Origin: Symbiodinium microadriaticum
Taxonomy: Eukaryota; Sar; Dinophyceae; Suessiales; Symbiodiniaceae
Length of the DNA stretch: 64,000 nt
Assembly (NCBI GenBank): GCA_001939145.1
Contig: LSRX01000361.1
Location: 394,721-458,720 of the forward strand
Direction: 5' to 3'
Part shown: positions 1 through 10,583 of the stretch, one piece after another
Layout of the letters: each line of letters starts with the position of its first letter
Numbering within the stretch: position 1 is the first letter of the stretch
Position numbers and translations under genes: made by a program
The notes under the pieces: model-generated
The model's input: the letters and a program-made list of their open reading frames with translations, nothing else
Told to the model about the DNA's origin: nothing
Databases searched by the model: none

Positions 1-2299
1 CAACCCTTTCCACAAACTTTCACACTGGTCCAAAATTCTTTTTGACCTGATGCCTGTACACGCTTGGCTGATTCTTCTCGGAAAACAACTCCGGACCGTA
101 TCTGTTCTCTGAGTTCCTTTCCCCTAGCAGACTTAGTAAGACCGTCAGCAATCTGATGACGCGTGGGAACCCAGAGCAACTTGGTTTTCGGTCCGTCTCT
201 GGTACTCAGCATCTGTCGGAGAAGCACAGCATGAATGATGCTACCCTTGTCGGCAACATGCTGCCCGTCCTTATGGACCGTGTCATAAATGGACTTACAA
301 TCCGTCACCATAGTCATGGGAGTAAGATCATTCCATCCATCATCATCCACGCTTCCGACGATTTCCGAGCCGAAACGAAGTTCGCTCATGAGCACTTGAG
401 AAAAATGCCCCATGCCTAAAGCCATAAGAGCAGCGTGGGTTTCGCCCGAGAAACTCGACTCGATAACACGTTTGTTAGTACTGCTTCGCCAATCAACCAG
501 ATTGATATGGCCAGGAACTCCCCGAAGTTCGGTCGAGCCACGTTTCACGAACCCTACCATGCCACCCTTTTGCGAGTAGACAAGCCGCTTGTCAAACGAG
601 GACTGAAGGATGTCGTCTGCTTCTTCGTCTATCTCGACTCCTACACTGGAATACAGACCAGCATCTGAGTACACAATCAACTGAGCATCTTTACCCAAGT
701 TGCGAAAGACGACCTCCATGCGATTGGCCTTAGCCTCTCTGACAGCTTTGTTTGCCCTAAGCAGATCGGCCACCCTCAGGTCAGCAACCCTCTTCTGAAG
801 CTGATTAGTCTCAAAACTCAAATCTGGCCGAGACTGAGTCGCGACCCACTGCAGGCTTCCAACGATGGAGCGATAATTCGCCCTCTCTTCTTCGCTTGCG
901 GGAAGCTCGACGGTGAGCTTTCTTTCCTTATCAACTTCCATCTGTTCAAGACGTCCGTCGATAAACCCGTCCTGTGACAGGACGATGCATCTTTCACCGT
1001 CAATCTCCTTCAAGCGAATCTCCTTGCCACAGTATGTGACACCTTCAACCTTGTCGGGGACCTTGTCCCAAGTTCCGAACGGAAACCTCTTGCCCAACTT
1101 ATCCACCACATGTCTAGCATAACTGGAACCATCGTGACACACCATCAAATCGTCAACATGAACCACCATGATGCCACATAAGTTTCCCTGTTCATTACGC
1201 AACATAAAAACCGCAGGATCAATGTAGGACTTGAGGAATCCAAGTTCACCTGTGAGAACTCTCGCCAACTCTTCGTACCATGCCCTAGGAGCATCTGGTC
1301 TCCCGTACACAGGTTTCAGGAGTTTGAGGATCTGGTTGGGTCGGACCCCTTTCAGACCTTGTTTGGGGGGCCTCATATACATGGGTTCCTTCCCTTCGAG
1401 AGGGGCTCCCTGAAGGAACGCATTGCTAATATCTCCTATGAACCAATTGTCAACCCAACCAAAGCTAACCGCGACATGGAGAAACAGCATAGTCGAAACC
1501 CTCTCTACGGTAGGTGAGTCTACCTGAACTTGTCCTGTCTGCGCATCAGGGCACAGGTGCCCCTGCAAACACAGCCTCGCCTTCGGACGAGTCGGCAAGG
1601 GATTCCCTTGCTCATCGACCAGCCCGGCATTCTTGTTTCGGTAGACATATCTACTAGGGAGGACTCTGTGAGGCATCTCTTTGATCACGCGTTCACTCTC
1701 TTTCTCATCAAGAATCTCGCAACTCTCAAACTCTCTCCAACTATTCCACTCCTTCTCTTGGGCCTGATGATAGAGGTCTCTCTCATGCAAGGGAATCTTC
1801 TCATAGGGAACCTCTTTCTCCATCATCCGTTTCATTTTGTTCTTTCCTACCGTCTTTCCGAATGACACAGTGTTCACGGCTTGTTCTCCTTTTTGACGCT
1901 TTATCTGTTGAGGAACATCTTCAAGACACATGTCACGTTTGGTCCTTCCTTGAAAGACGGTTATCAAGATCTCAGCCGGGGCTTTGGGCAAGTACACATT
2001 GGGATTGTCGAGTTCCAACCATTTCACCTCATGTTCCCAACACTGCCAAACACCATGATATCTTGCCCAAGTAGTCCTATATGGAAAACGGTGAAGCTCG
2101 AATCTGGTCTCCGGAGTCCTGAAGGCCCATGCCTGTCGGGACACCACAACGGGATTTCCCAATTCGTCCTGTGACCATCCGATGCGCTTCACTAGCTTCT
2201 GCAAAGGACCTGGGAGATCCCGAATTCCTTCTTCGAGATTGCCCGCCTCGACTGACACCTCTTGAGTGATGGGCTGGCTTTCTACCTCCATCGGCTCTT
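1..2299 (-). CDS. copia pol: reverse transcriptase and RNase H (partial, runs off the window)
   Basis: My hand translation found no stop codon in this frame from 2299 to the left edge. RT landmarks in order are a KARLCLQGH-like block, GDISNAFLQG holding the first catalytic Asp, PVYGRPDAPRAWYEE (copia usually has LYGLKQAPRAWY), and VVHVDDLMV near 1149-1160, a His variant of the usual YVDD box. RNase H follows with all four acidic positions visible: YSDAG near 663, GETHAAL near 442, TDCKS near 300, and HQIADGLTKS near 143. RT copies the element RNA into cDNA and RNase H removes the RNA strand. In a corrected assembly this frame continues directly from the integrase frame at 4398. The C-terminus lies beyond position 1. 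Confidence 0.95.
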
Positions 2300-4394
2300 C
2301 AGTGGGATCCTTCTGGAGGGTCAAATCTTCAAAAGTCGTTTCCTTAGGAACCCTCTTAAACAACGCAATCGCCTTCTGAATCTGAGGATCCCCGAAATGC
2401 TTTTCATCCCCACATGCCTCGCGCAGATGTTCTCCTGCCACTAGAAAACATCTACCGCCTACCGCGACCCAAGCATTTGACCCTTGAAGACCTACAACAT
2501 ATCCTGGGCCCACCCATCTACTGGGTTCCTTCTTTCTTTCAGCTCTCCAGAAGAACACAAGCTGACCAACCCTTGGTTGAGTGATCTTCCGAACACGATT
2601 CTGAGCAGTACGGGCAAGCATGTGACGTGCCTGAGACTTGATGTACTCCAGCTTAGCATGGTACCGATATTGCATGCGACGTGCAACTTCACTCCCAGAA
2701 TCTCCAACGCGAGGATGATAAGCAATCGGCTCCCCTTCTCCATGCAGCTCACCATACACCCTAGGCTCTTTACCAAACACCATAGAGACAGGAGACCAAC
2801 CATGCTCTCGAACCAACGTGTTCTTAGCCCAGGCAACTTCGCGACCAACAGACCTCATGGACTCTCTACCTTTAGCACTAGTTTGTCGTATCACAGTCCG
2901 AAGCATATCCTTGATGGTCTGATTGTGACGCTCGACTTTGCCTGCCTGCCAATGTGCAGTTCCGGCAATGGAAACTAAAGAAGATCCTGCTTCTGAAACC
3001 TTCTGCCAGAATTCGGATCCGCGAAAGCCTCCTTCAAAGTCAACACTGACTCTCAATGGAGGACCTGCCCACTTCGACCAAGCACGATCAAACGCCTTGT
3101 TCAACTCTTCAGGAGAGTGATCCCTCAATAGCTTGAGAATATGAAAGCTCGTCGCTCGATCAACTATGGACAGGAACCAATGACTGTCAGCTCCACTGTC
3201 GTGCACACATATGCAATCCAGATGCACTTCATCTCCAAAAGTGATCGCACTTGGGGGAATACTAGCAGTCCTATGGGATTTGGGTCGACTTGAATGTGCA
3301 CATGAAAGGCATCGCATCCACTCTACTGCTTCCACAACATCCTGTTTGGCTCCGCCGAGCCTCAGAAATCTCTGAAAGTCACTCTTTGAAGGATGTCCTA
3401 AATTACAATGCGCCTTCTTCAACCCTTCCTGAATTTCCATGCTAAGTTTTCTCCCTGCAGGTATCTGAAAGCTGATTCCATCATGGGCCAAGCCGCTTCG
3501 TAGAGGCATGTCGGAGCCCTGCGGTGCATGTTCTTCTGCCGCGATCATTTCCTCATCTCCATCTGAGTCCTCCAGGGGCGGATCATTCGCCGTATCTGTT
3601 CGTTGATCCCCGGGCCGGGAATCAACAGCAAACACTGCACTCCAACGGGCCAAAGCTTTGCCCACTGTCTTTTCATTCCACCGTAGGTCTCGAATCAGTT
3701 CAGGGTTTCTACAACCACGGATCCGAGCAGCCACCTGACGAAGCATCCTACGTATCCGACTAGGGTCCTTACGTTTCAGGGTACGCACATATCCCTTGCA
3801 GATCGCGGCGGCCACTCGAGCAAGCGGTCTAGCTCCCTCGTTTGACTGGACCGGGCACTTCTGAGCAAGTTCCTGACAGACCTCAACGGAAGTACTCATC
3901 CACAGTGCTGACTTGTTGCACGGTTCTGCTCCTTCAACATCTCTTGATAAACCCTCAGCAGTCGCAGCATAGACATTGGGATGATTACGAATCCTTTGGA
4001 GTGGCCCATCTCTGAAGGAACCTTGCGGAAGAGGGTCCTCAGCAAGTGCGTCGTCTCCGCGGGACAACTGTCTTTCAAACACTCTCTCGGCAAACTCGAA
4101 CACTTCTTTCTCGCGACAGTATTTCTTGTACTTTCTACGTTTCTCTTGTGAAGTGTCACTCGACGAAGCTTGCATGGCAAAAAGTCTCCGCGGATACGAC
4201 AAAACGACCAAACGAGGCTGATTGTGATCGATCCATTCGAGAATCCTCTCACGCTCACCAGCATCACAGACATCACGTTCGAAGCTCAAGTCCACAGGAC
4301 GCGCAGCGTTCCATCCCCATCTACTGAAACTCCTAGTAACCTGGGCTTCTCCGGCAAATACCTCCAGCAAGTCTGGCCGCACAATTGACCCTAG
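2300..4394. repeat. Direct duplicate (copy 1) of 4398-6492, 2,095 bp, probable unmerged contig overlap
   Basis: The sequence matches 4398-6492 at a constant offset of 2,098 bases, and every open frame in it recurs with identical peptide and spacing. I saw no mismatch when reading the two copies side by side. The match starts at the first base after the N at 4397 and ends two bases before it. A biological tandem duplication would not be expected to begin and end at an assembly N. The offset is 3n+1, so the integrase frame of copy 2 runs across the N into copy 1 out of frame and stops near 4333. Collapsing the copies restores one integrase-RT frame. On the minus strand this copy encodes the methylase-like end and integrase in frame with RT. 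Confidence 0.9.
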
Positions 4395-4396
4395 AG

Positions 4397-4397
4397 N
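4397..4397. other. Single ambiguous base marking a contig join
   Basis: One N separates the two identical 2,095-bp copies. It most likely marks where two overlapping contigs were joined without merging. Confidence 0.85.
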
Positions 4398-7300
4398 CAG
4401 TGGGATCCTTCTGGAGGGTCAAATCTTCAAAAGTCGTTTCCTTAGGAACCCTCTTAAACAACGCAATCGCCTTCTGAATCTGAGGATCCCCGAAATGCTT
4501 TTCATCCCCACATGCCTCGCGCAGATGTTCTCCTGCCACTAGAAAACATCTACCGCCTACCGCGACCCAAGCATTTGACCCTTGAAGACCTACAACATAT
4601 CCTGGGCCCACCCATCTACTGGGTTCCTTCTTTCTTTCAGCTCTCCAGAAGAACACAAGCTGACCAACCCTTGGTTGAGTGATCTTCCGAACACGATTCT
4701 GAGCAGTACGGGCAAGCATGTGACGTGCCTGAGACTTGATGTACTCCAGCTTAGCATGGTACCGATATTGCATGCGACGTGCAACTTCACTCCCAGAATC
4801 TCCAACGCGAGGATGATAAGCAATCGGCTCCCCTTCTCCATGCAGCTCACCATACACCCTAGGCTCTTTACCAAACACCATAGAGACAGGAGACCAACCA
4901 TGCTCTCGAACCAACGTGTTCTTAGCCCAGGCAACTTCGCGACCAACAGACCTCATGGACTCTCTACCTTTAGCACTAGTTTGTCGTATCACAGTCCGAA
5001 GCATATCCTTGATGGTCTGATTGTGACGCTCGACTTTGCCTGCCTGCCAATGTGCAGTTCCGGCAATGGAAACTAAAGAAGATCCTGCTTCTGAAACCTT
5101 CTGCCAGAATTCGGATCCGCGAAAGCCTCCTTCAAAGTCAACACTGACTCTCAATGGAGGACCTGCCCACTTCGACCAAGCACGATCAAACGCCTTGTTC
5201 AACTCTTCAGGAGAGTGATCCCTCAATAGCTTGAGAATATGAAAGCTCGTCGCTCGATCAACTATGGACAGGAACCAATGACTGTCAGCTCCACTGTCGT
5301 GCACACATATGCAATCCAGATGCACTTCATCTCCAAAAGTGATCGCACTTGGGGGAATACTAGCAGTCCTATGGGATTTGGGTCGACTTGAATGTGCACA
5401 TGAAAGGCATCGCATCCACTCTACTGCTTCCACAACATCCTGTTTGGCTCCGCCGAGCCTCAGAAATCTCTGAAAGTCACTCTTTGAAGGATGTCCTAAA
5501 TTACAATGCGCCTTCTTCAACCCTTCCTGAATTTCCATGCTAAGTTTTCTCCCTGCAGGTATCTGAAAGCTGATTCCATCATGGGCCAAGCCGCTTCGTA
5601 GAGGCATGTCGGAGCCCTGCGGTGCATGTTCTTCTGCCGCGATCATTTCCTCATCTCCATCTGAGTCCTCCAGGGGCGGATCATTCGCCGTATCTGTTCG
5701 TTGATCCCCGGGCCGGGAATCAACAGCAAACACTGCACTCCAACGGGCCAAAGCTTTGCCCACTGTCTTTTCATTCCACCGTAGGTCTCGAATCAGTTCA
5801 GGGTTTCTACAACCACGGATCCGAGCAGCCACCTGACGAAGCATCCTACGTATCCGACTAGGGTCCTTACGTTTCAGGGTACGCACATATCCCTTGCAGA
5901 TCGCGGCGGCCACTCGAGCAAGCGGTCTAGCTCCCTCGTTTGACTGGACCGGGCACTTCTGAGCAAGTTCCTGACAGACCTCAACGGAAGTACTCATCCA
6001 CAGTGCTGACTTGTTGCACGGTTCTGCTCCTTCAACATCTCTTGATAAACCCTCAGCAGTCGCAGCATAGACATTGGGATGATTACGAATCCTTTGGAGT
6101 GGCCCATCTCTGAAGGAACCTTGCGGAAGAGGGTCCTCAGCAAGTGCGTCGTCTCCGCGGGACAACTGTCTTTCAAACACTCTCTCGGCAAACTCGAACA
6201 CTTCTTTCTCGCGACAGTATTTCTTGTACTTTCTACGTTTCTCTTGTGAAGTGTCACTCGACGAAGCTTGCATGGCAAAAAGTCTCCGCGGATACGACAA
6301 AACGACCAAACGAGGCTGATTGTGATCGATCCATTCGAGAATCCTCTCACGCTCACCAGCATCACAGACATCACGTTCGAAGCTCAAGTCCACAGGACGC
6401 GCAGCGTTCCATCCCCATCTACTGAAACTCCTAGTAACCTGGGCTTCTCCGGCAAATACCTCCAGCAAGTCTGGCCGCACAATTGACCCTAGTGGAACTG
6501 ACTGCGCTGCCATCCCGAGCATAGCTGCTGAGGTGATCATCACACTAGCAGCTATCGCCTTGGCATTACCCAGAAGTCGTTTAACCAACCCACGCTTAGC
6601 AGCCCTACGCCTAGCTAAGCCCTCAATCACACAACGACGAACCTCAGAACGACTTCGGGGCTTTGCCTCAGGCTTACAAGTCTCATTACAAATCTGCTCG
6701 GAAAACGACTGTTCGGACCCATCTCTCAGTGATGCTCCAGCTGTGGCGAGAGCCTCTGAAGGACACTTCACTTCTTCTCGTCCGCCTTGGCAAGCCTCAT
6801 CTCCTTGATCATCTGCATCTCCTCCGCGGTGAGGTTGGTGTTGATCGTGGCTTCGTCCTCTTCGTCCTCGGAAGACTCCTCGATCGGAATCGCTCCGGCT
6901 CTCACCCACGACCCATCTGACGAGACGCCCCGCGGCTCGTTGGACAACGTGGACGGTCGACGGCGCTCGATCTTCTCGGACTTCACCCTGGGGTAGCCGC
7001 GACCGGTGCCCTTGGTGCCCATCCACGCGTGGGTCTTGGCCTCCTCCGCCAGCGCCTGCTGCACCACCTTCGTGGGCTGTCCCCCATGCGTCATCGGAAG
7101 AGTCTCCCGGCAAAGGGGAAACCTCACACACCCCCAGAAGTCCTCCTTGTTGATCCGATTTGTGCGGGTGACCATGGGAATCTTGCAGATCCCGCACAGC
7201 GGGGATTCCGAGAAGAGGTCCTCCTCGGGCTGGTCGGCCATCACTTCCTTCTCCCACATGTCCAATTCCGTGACGATCTGCGCTCTCTTCCATCTCGCCT

Positions 7301-8661
7301 AATGTCCATCGTCGGCTCGATCGAGATCTGGGCGAACCACGTTTGCGTAGAGGTCGCGAAGTCCCGCCAGATCCAGCTTCTTCCACCCCACTGGAAGTGG
7401 GGCTTCGGGCTTCTTGGGTTTCACCAAGCTCCAGATCTGTCTCAACCTCTCGCAATCGTGCTTCTTGAGCTCCTCCCTTGCCAAGCTGGTCCTGGCATGT
7501 ATCGCATTCACCAGCTCGTCCTTTTTCTTGGGAGTCGTGTACTTGCTGGCCATCTCGTGCTTCCCGCTCACCACTGGTGAAGTTCACGCTCTGATCAATG
7601 CTACTTGTCGGCTGAGCCACAGGATTCTCAGCCAGTTCACTCGGAGTACGCACTATTGGGCTATCACGCTCCATCCCTTGATTATGTGGCTCCTGGACAT
7701 GGGATGATGCATGACACACTACTTCTGATTCCCCAGAGGTCCTGGTTGTCGAAGACACCTTGGAAGCCAGTGGAAACCCCAGCTTCCTGAGAGAGGCGCG
7801 CATCGCCCCATCCATAGCCTCTTCGCCACGAGAAGTGAAGCACGAAATGCACCAACGGGTGCCGACCCATCCTTGGGTCGCATGTTCCACCTTTGGATCC
7901 AGCAGTCGAGGCGCACGGTTCGTGCTAACATTGCGTCCTTTGACATACGTTCCCCTTCTGTTCTTCTTGACTGCAAAATCTGGATCATCACGCGAAACGT
8001 TCGGATCAGCAACCCATAACATTCCGCCCTCAAAGCTTCCAAATGACACCGAGGCTGAAAGGCTTCCTCGGGCATTGTGTACATCTCGATGCAGGTTGGT
8101 CCTGACATTCTTAAGAACCACAAAAGACGTCCAGTGATGATCAACCTGCCGGGCCATAAACCTGTTGATGTACTGGACAGTGAGGGCATACTGGTGTGAA
8201 GCACGCGACACGCCATGAAACCCACCATGTGTCCACAAGCCTGCCATGATGCCCTTCACGTGATCCTTCTTAGGCCTGTTGATGTCACGCTGCTTGTCAA
8301 TCCGCATGTGGGGTAACAGTTCAACTAGCTGTTCCAAGCTCTCATAGGAGAAATCCTCTCTCTCCAACAGCCCTTTCGCAAAGGACTCACAGTCATCCCC
8401 CTGCACTGCTTCGACATGGCATTCCTCGGAGCTCTTGCACCCCGACATGTCTGATGAGCACACACCCTCATCATCCTTCTCCGAATCTTCCGAAATTTCA
8501 AGCTCTCCCTCGATCATGGCCTGAGGTGGAAAGGAAGGCTGTTCCACCACTGAGTTGCACATCTCATTGATCATGAATCCACACAGGCCTGAGGGAGTTT
8601 CCACCAGTTGCCGCTCGGTCCTCAGCCTTGTGAAGGTGACTTTAGCTTGCCCAAGGTCCAA
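4398..8661 (-). pseudogene. copia pol: linker, DNA-methylase-like segment and integrase
   Basis: The frame opens right after an in-frame TGA (8662-8664) and begins with a TTG codon, so it is a continuation of the protease frame and not an independent start. There are about 1,421 codons to the N at 4397. Residues near 725-800 contain RPDLLEVFAGEAQV followed by RPVDLSFERD and RLVVLSYP, resembling motif I of cytosine-C5 methylases. The expected PPC-like motif is replaced by YPRRLF. Integrase follows: HCNLGH and CLSC zinc ligands near residues 1050-1085, then Asp in VHLDCI (about 1115), Asp in VDFEGGF (about 1175) and Glu in KVERHNQ (about 1210). Integrase inserts the cDNA into the genome. Residues about 365-630 are low-complexity G/R/S/E and look like the wrong frame of an overprinted or inserted ORF. 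Confidence 0.9.
6768..7574 (-). CDS. Zinc-ribbon ORF in a second frame inside the copia pol linker, interrupted by one TAG
   Basis: In a minus-strand frame different from pol, 269 codons are open except for a single TAG at 7299-7301. The upstream part (91 codons) is basic and helical, with KKDELVNAIHARTSLAREEL and VGWKKLDLAGLRDLYANVV. The downstream part (165 codons) holds CGIC, then FWGCVRFPLC, a four-cysteine arrangement like topoisomerase-type zinc ribbons (CxxC...FWGCxxFPxC), followed by an acidic EESSEDEEDE stretch and a charged C-terminus. The peptide is much more protein-like than pol's own frame here, which is G/R/S-rich. Either an 800-bp domain was inserted out of frame, or the locus is dual-coding. 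Base composition is visibly richer in G+C than flanking pol. The function is unknown; nucleic-acid binding is an inference from the ribbon. Confidence 0.6.
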
Positions 8662-9570
8662 TCATGCCCCGAGTCCCTTCAACGCAGTCTTACTCAACAG
8701 TAGCGGCACATCCTGTTGGACCACGCTCACTCGCAGCCAGGGGATCTTTGAAGCATTCGGGATGTTAAGTGGAAACACCATGCTGTATTTGGACATAATC
8801 CTGGGCCCGGCTCCAAACCTGAAAGGTCTCTCCTCATCAACAATGTACGCATCCAAGCCGATTTGGTGAAGGTGGCTCATATGCTGACTCGCCCACTTTT
8901 CCCCAGCAACAGACCGAGCACAGCACGTATCGGACAGGGCGAGCAGCTGATGCTGAACCTCCGTTTCATCGGCAGTCACGGCACTGGCGCACCAGTACTC
9001 TTGGCCTCCATAGGCCAGGAAGATTTCTGAAGGATCCGGCCCGTAGTCCTCGTCCGAATCGCTAAGTTCCTCAGCCACTACCGCCATGACCGGCTTTCCA
9101 GACTTCGGGGCCTGATAGTAAGGGCATTCCTGGTCGCCATGCCAGTGCCCATAGCGGGTGTGCCCCCGCGCTTTGCAGGCGCTGCAAGGCATCCGTTGCT
9201 TGAGTTCAGCTATTCTTTTGGCCCTTGCATCCGGCGATTCTGTTTTGCCACCGCCTTTGCCACCTCCTCCTGCCGAAGCACCAAATCCTCTAGCACGCTC
9301 CACCTGTGCTCTCTTGCGAGCTGCCTGTGTCAACAACACATGCAACTCCTCTTCCAAGAGCTCTGGCACCATTTCGGCTTCATCATCCTGACTGGCCTCC
9401 TCCTTGCTGGCGTCGCCCTCATCCTCGATCGTTGCATGAACCTTCGCTGGGGACTTTCTCCACTGTCGCGGTGCCGTACCTCCACCTCCATGGTGATTGC
9501 TTGTCCCATCCTCCTCACGATGGACTTGTGGCACTATGGCCATCACCGCTGACCTCAACTTCGTGTAGTC
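8662..9570 (-). pseudogene. copia gag-pol middle: zinc knuckle and aspartic-protease-like segment
   Basis: This 302-codon segment lies in the same frame as gag upstream (separated by TAA 9571-9573) and pol downstream (separated by TGA 8662-8664). It opens with DYTKLRSAVMAIVPQV, continues through an acidic stretch, then CSACKARGHTRYGHWHGDQEC (about 9125-9190), a CX2CX4H...C knuckle with a longer last spacing than the usual four. LALSDTCCARSVAGEKW (about 8905-8945) sits where the protease active-site Asp should be, but DTC replaces the canonical DTG/DSG. FRFGAG and PWLRVSVVQQDVPLLLS complete the fold. The protease would process the polyprotein. The two stops mean nonsense decay, or less likely programmed readthrough. 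Confidence 0.85.
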
Positions 9571-10555
9571 TTATTGCCCTCCAGCGGCCGCAACAACCTG
9601 TTTTCGAAGTTCAGGTGAGAGCCCCGCCTTCTCCAAGAACCAATATGCCTTGGTGACACCAGTCAATCCAGCACCAATCTCTTCCAGCCTTTGGCCATGT
9701 CGTCTGAACTCCATGTCGTACGCCACGAACTCCTGCCCTTTGTGGCGTCGAAAGGACTTGTAGAAATCTGCCAAAGTCTGAAAGGTCCTTAAAAACTCCA
9801 AGGGCTCCAGCTCTTTCCACAAATGGTCAAGCAGTCTTTGCACCCCCTCCGCATGCTTCAACGACTCCAGAGGAATCGACTCCGTCGCAAGCCAGGCGGT
9901 GCCTGTCAGCTTCTCCATGAGCTTCTGGGCCCTGTAGCACGGATCTATGGTGGTGCTGACCTGAAACAATTGCACCCGCCGTTGATATTCTCTCATCGGA
10001 GTGGTGCCATCAAACTCAGGTATAAAATCTTTCCCGCTCTTCGGGGGCTGCTGTGACTTTGTTGAGGAGACCTGATCTTCATCCACTGAACCTGGATGCT
10101 CGGCTCCTTGCCAAGACTCGTCCTCCATCGTGGATGTGGACTGTCTCCTTGCTGTAGCATGCTGCTGCTCCGTCTCGCCGCCACCACTGGAAACCTCCGG
10201 GCCTCCGGCAGTGCGAGATTCCTGCGAACTGCTCTTAGGCTGACCGCTCGAATCTCGGCCCCATGCGGCATCTCTTCCCGCGCCGTCACTCCACGGAGTC
10301 CACGGCTGTCGCTGCCAGGAGCCATAGCCGTAGGCTCCCCATCCAGCTCCTGAGTAGGAGCTCCAAGCCTGGTCGCGTTGCCACGGCCAGCTGCTGCTTC
10401 CATCATCATAAGGCCTCTGCCACCATTCTGCTGACGAATGGGGCTGCCACCCTTGCTGTTGCTTGCCACTGACCATCCTGCGAAGCACCCGCTGCGGCGC
10501 TCTGCTGCGGTTCCTGGGCCCCCTCAGCGCCTGCTTCGGCCGACCCAGCTGTCAT
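9571..10555 (-). pseudogene. copia gag
   Basis: Gag packages the element RNA in a cytoplasmic particle. The N-terminal third is rich in W, G, S, Q and Y. The C-terminal half has the conserved gag helices: FIPEFDGTTPMREYQRRVQLF, KLMEKLTGTAWLATES, LWKELEPLEFLRTFQTLADFY and KAYWFLEKAGLSPELRKQVVAAAGG. The probable ATG (10553-10555, MTAGSAEAG...) is in a different frame from this body. The frames run together near 10450-10470 around SQDGQWQ/QQQGWQP, so a one-base indel probably broke the gene there. The body ends at an in-frame TAA (9571-9573) directly followed by DYTKLR in the same frame, which in related elements I recall as continuous. Confidence 0.85.
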
Positions 10556-10582
10556 AACCCTGCTCCGCGCCACCAATGCAGA

Positions 10583-10583
10583 N
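10583..10583. other. Single ambiguous base at the copia/telomere-like mosaic boundary
   Basis: The N falls about 28 bases upstream of the probable gag ATG, and the sequence changes character there. As the N at 4397 marks a faulty join, adjacency of the retroelement and the DNA to the right should not be assumed. Confidence 0.7.

Larger units (their letters stand above)
1..10582 (-). mobile_element. Ty1/copia LTR retrotransposon, internal region, degenerate, left end outside window
   Basis: Reading the minus strand from right to left gives gag, a zinc knuckle, an aspartic-protease-like segment, integrase (HHCC and D,D,E), reverse transcriptase and RNase H. Integrase before RT is the Ty1/copia order. 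No LTR is visible: the 3' end is cut by the window edge and the 5' end stops at a single N (10583) about 30 bases upstream of the probable gag start. The copy is damaged by a probable one-base frameshift near the gag N-terminus, an in-frame TAA (9571-9573) and an in-frame TGA (8662-8664). It also contains a 2,095-bp duplication that is probably an assembly artefact. Gag and protease wording is close to what I remember of copia polyproteins annotated in Symbiodinium-type genomes; that link is recall, not a search. Confidence 0.95.

Noticed and set aside
2492-4327. Small ORFs 2492-2848, 3524-3763, 3896-4276 and their duplicates 2,098 bases to the right
   Set aside because: They are alternative-frame shadows of the integrase/methylase-like region of copia pol.
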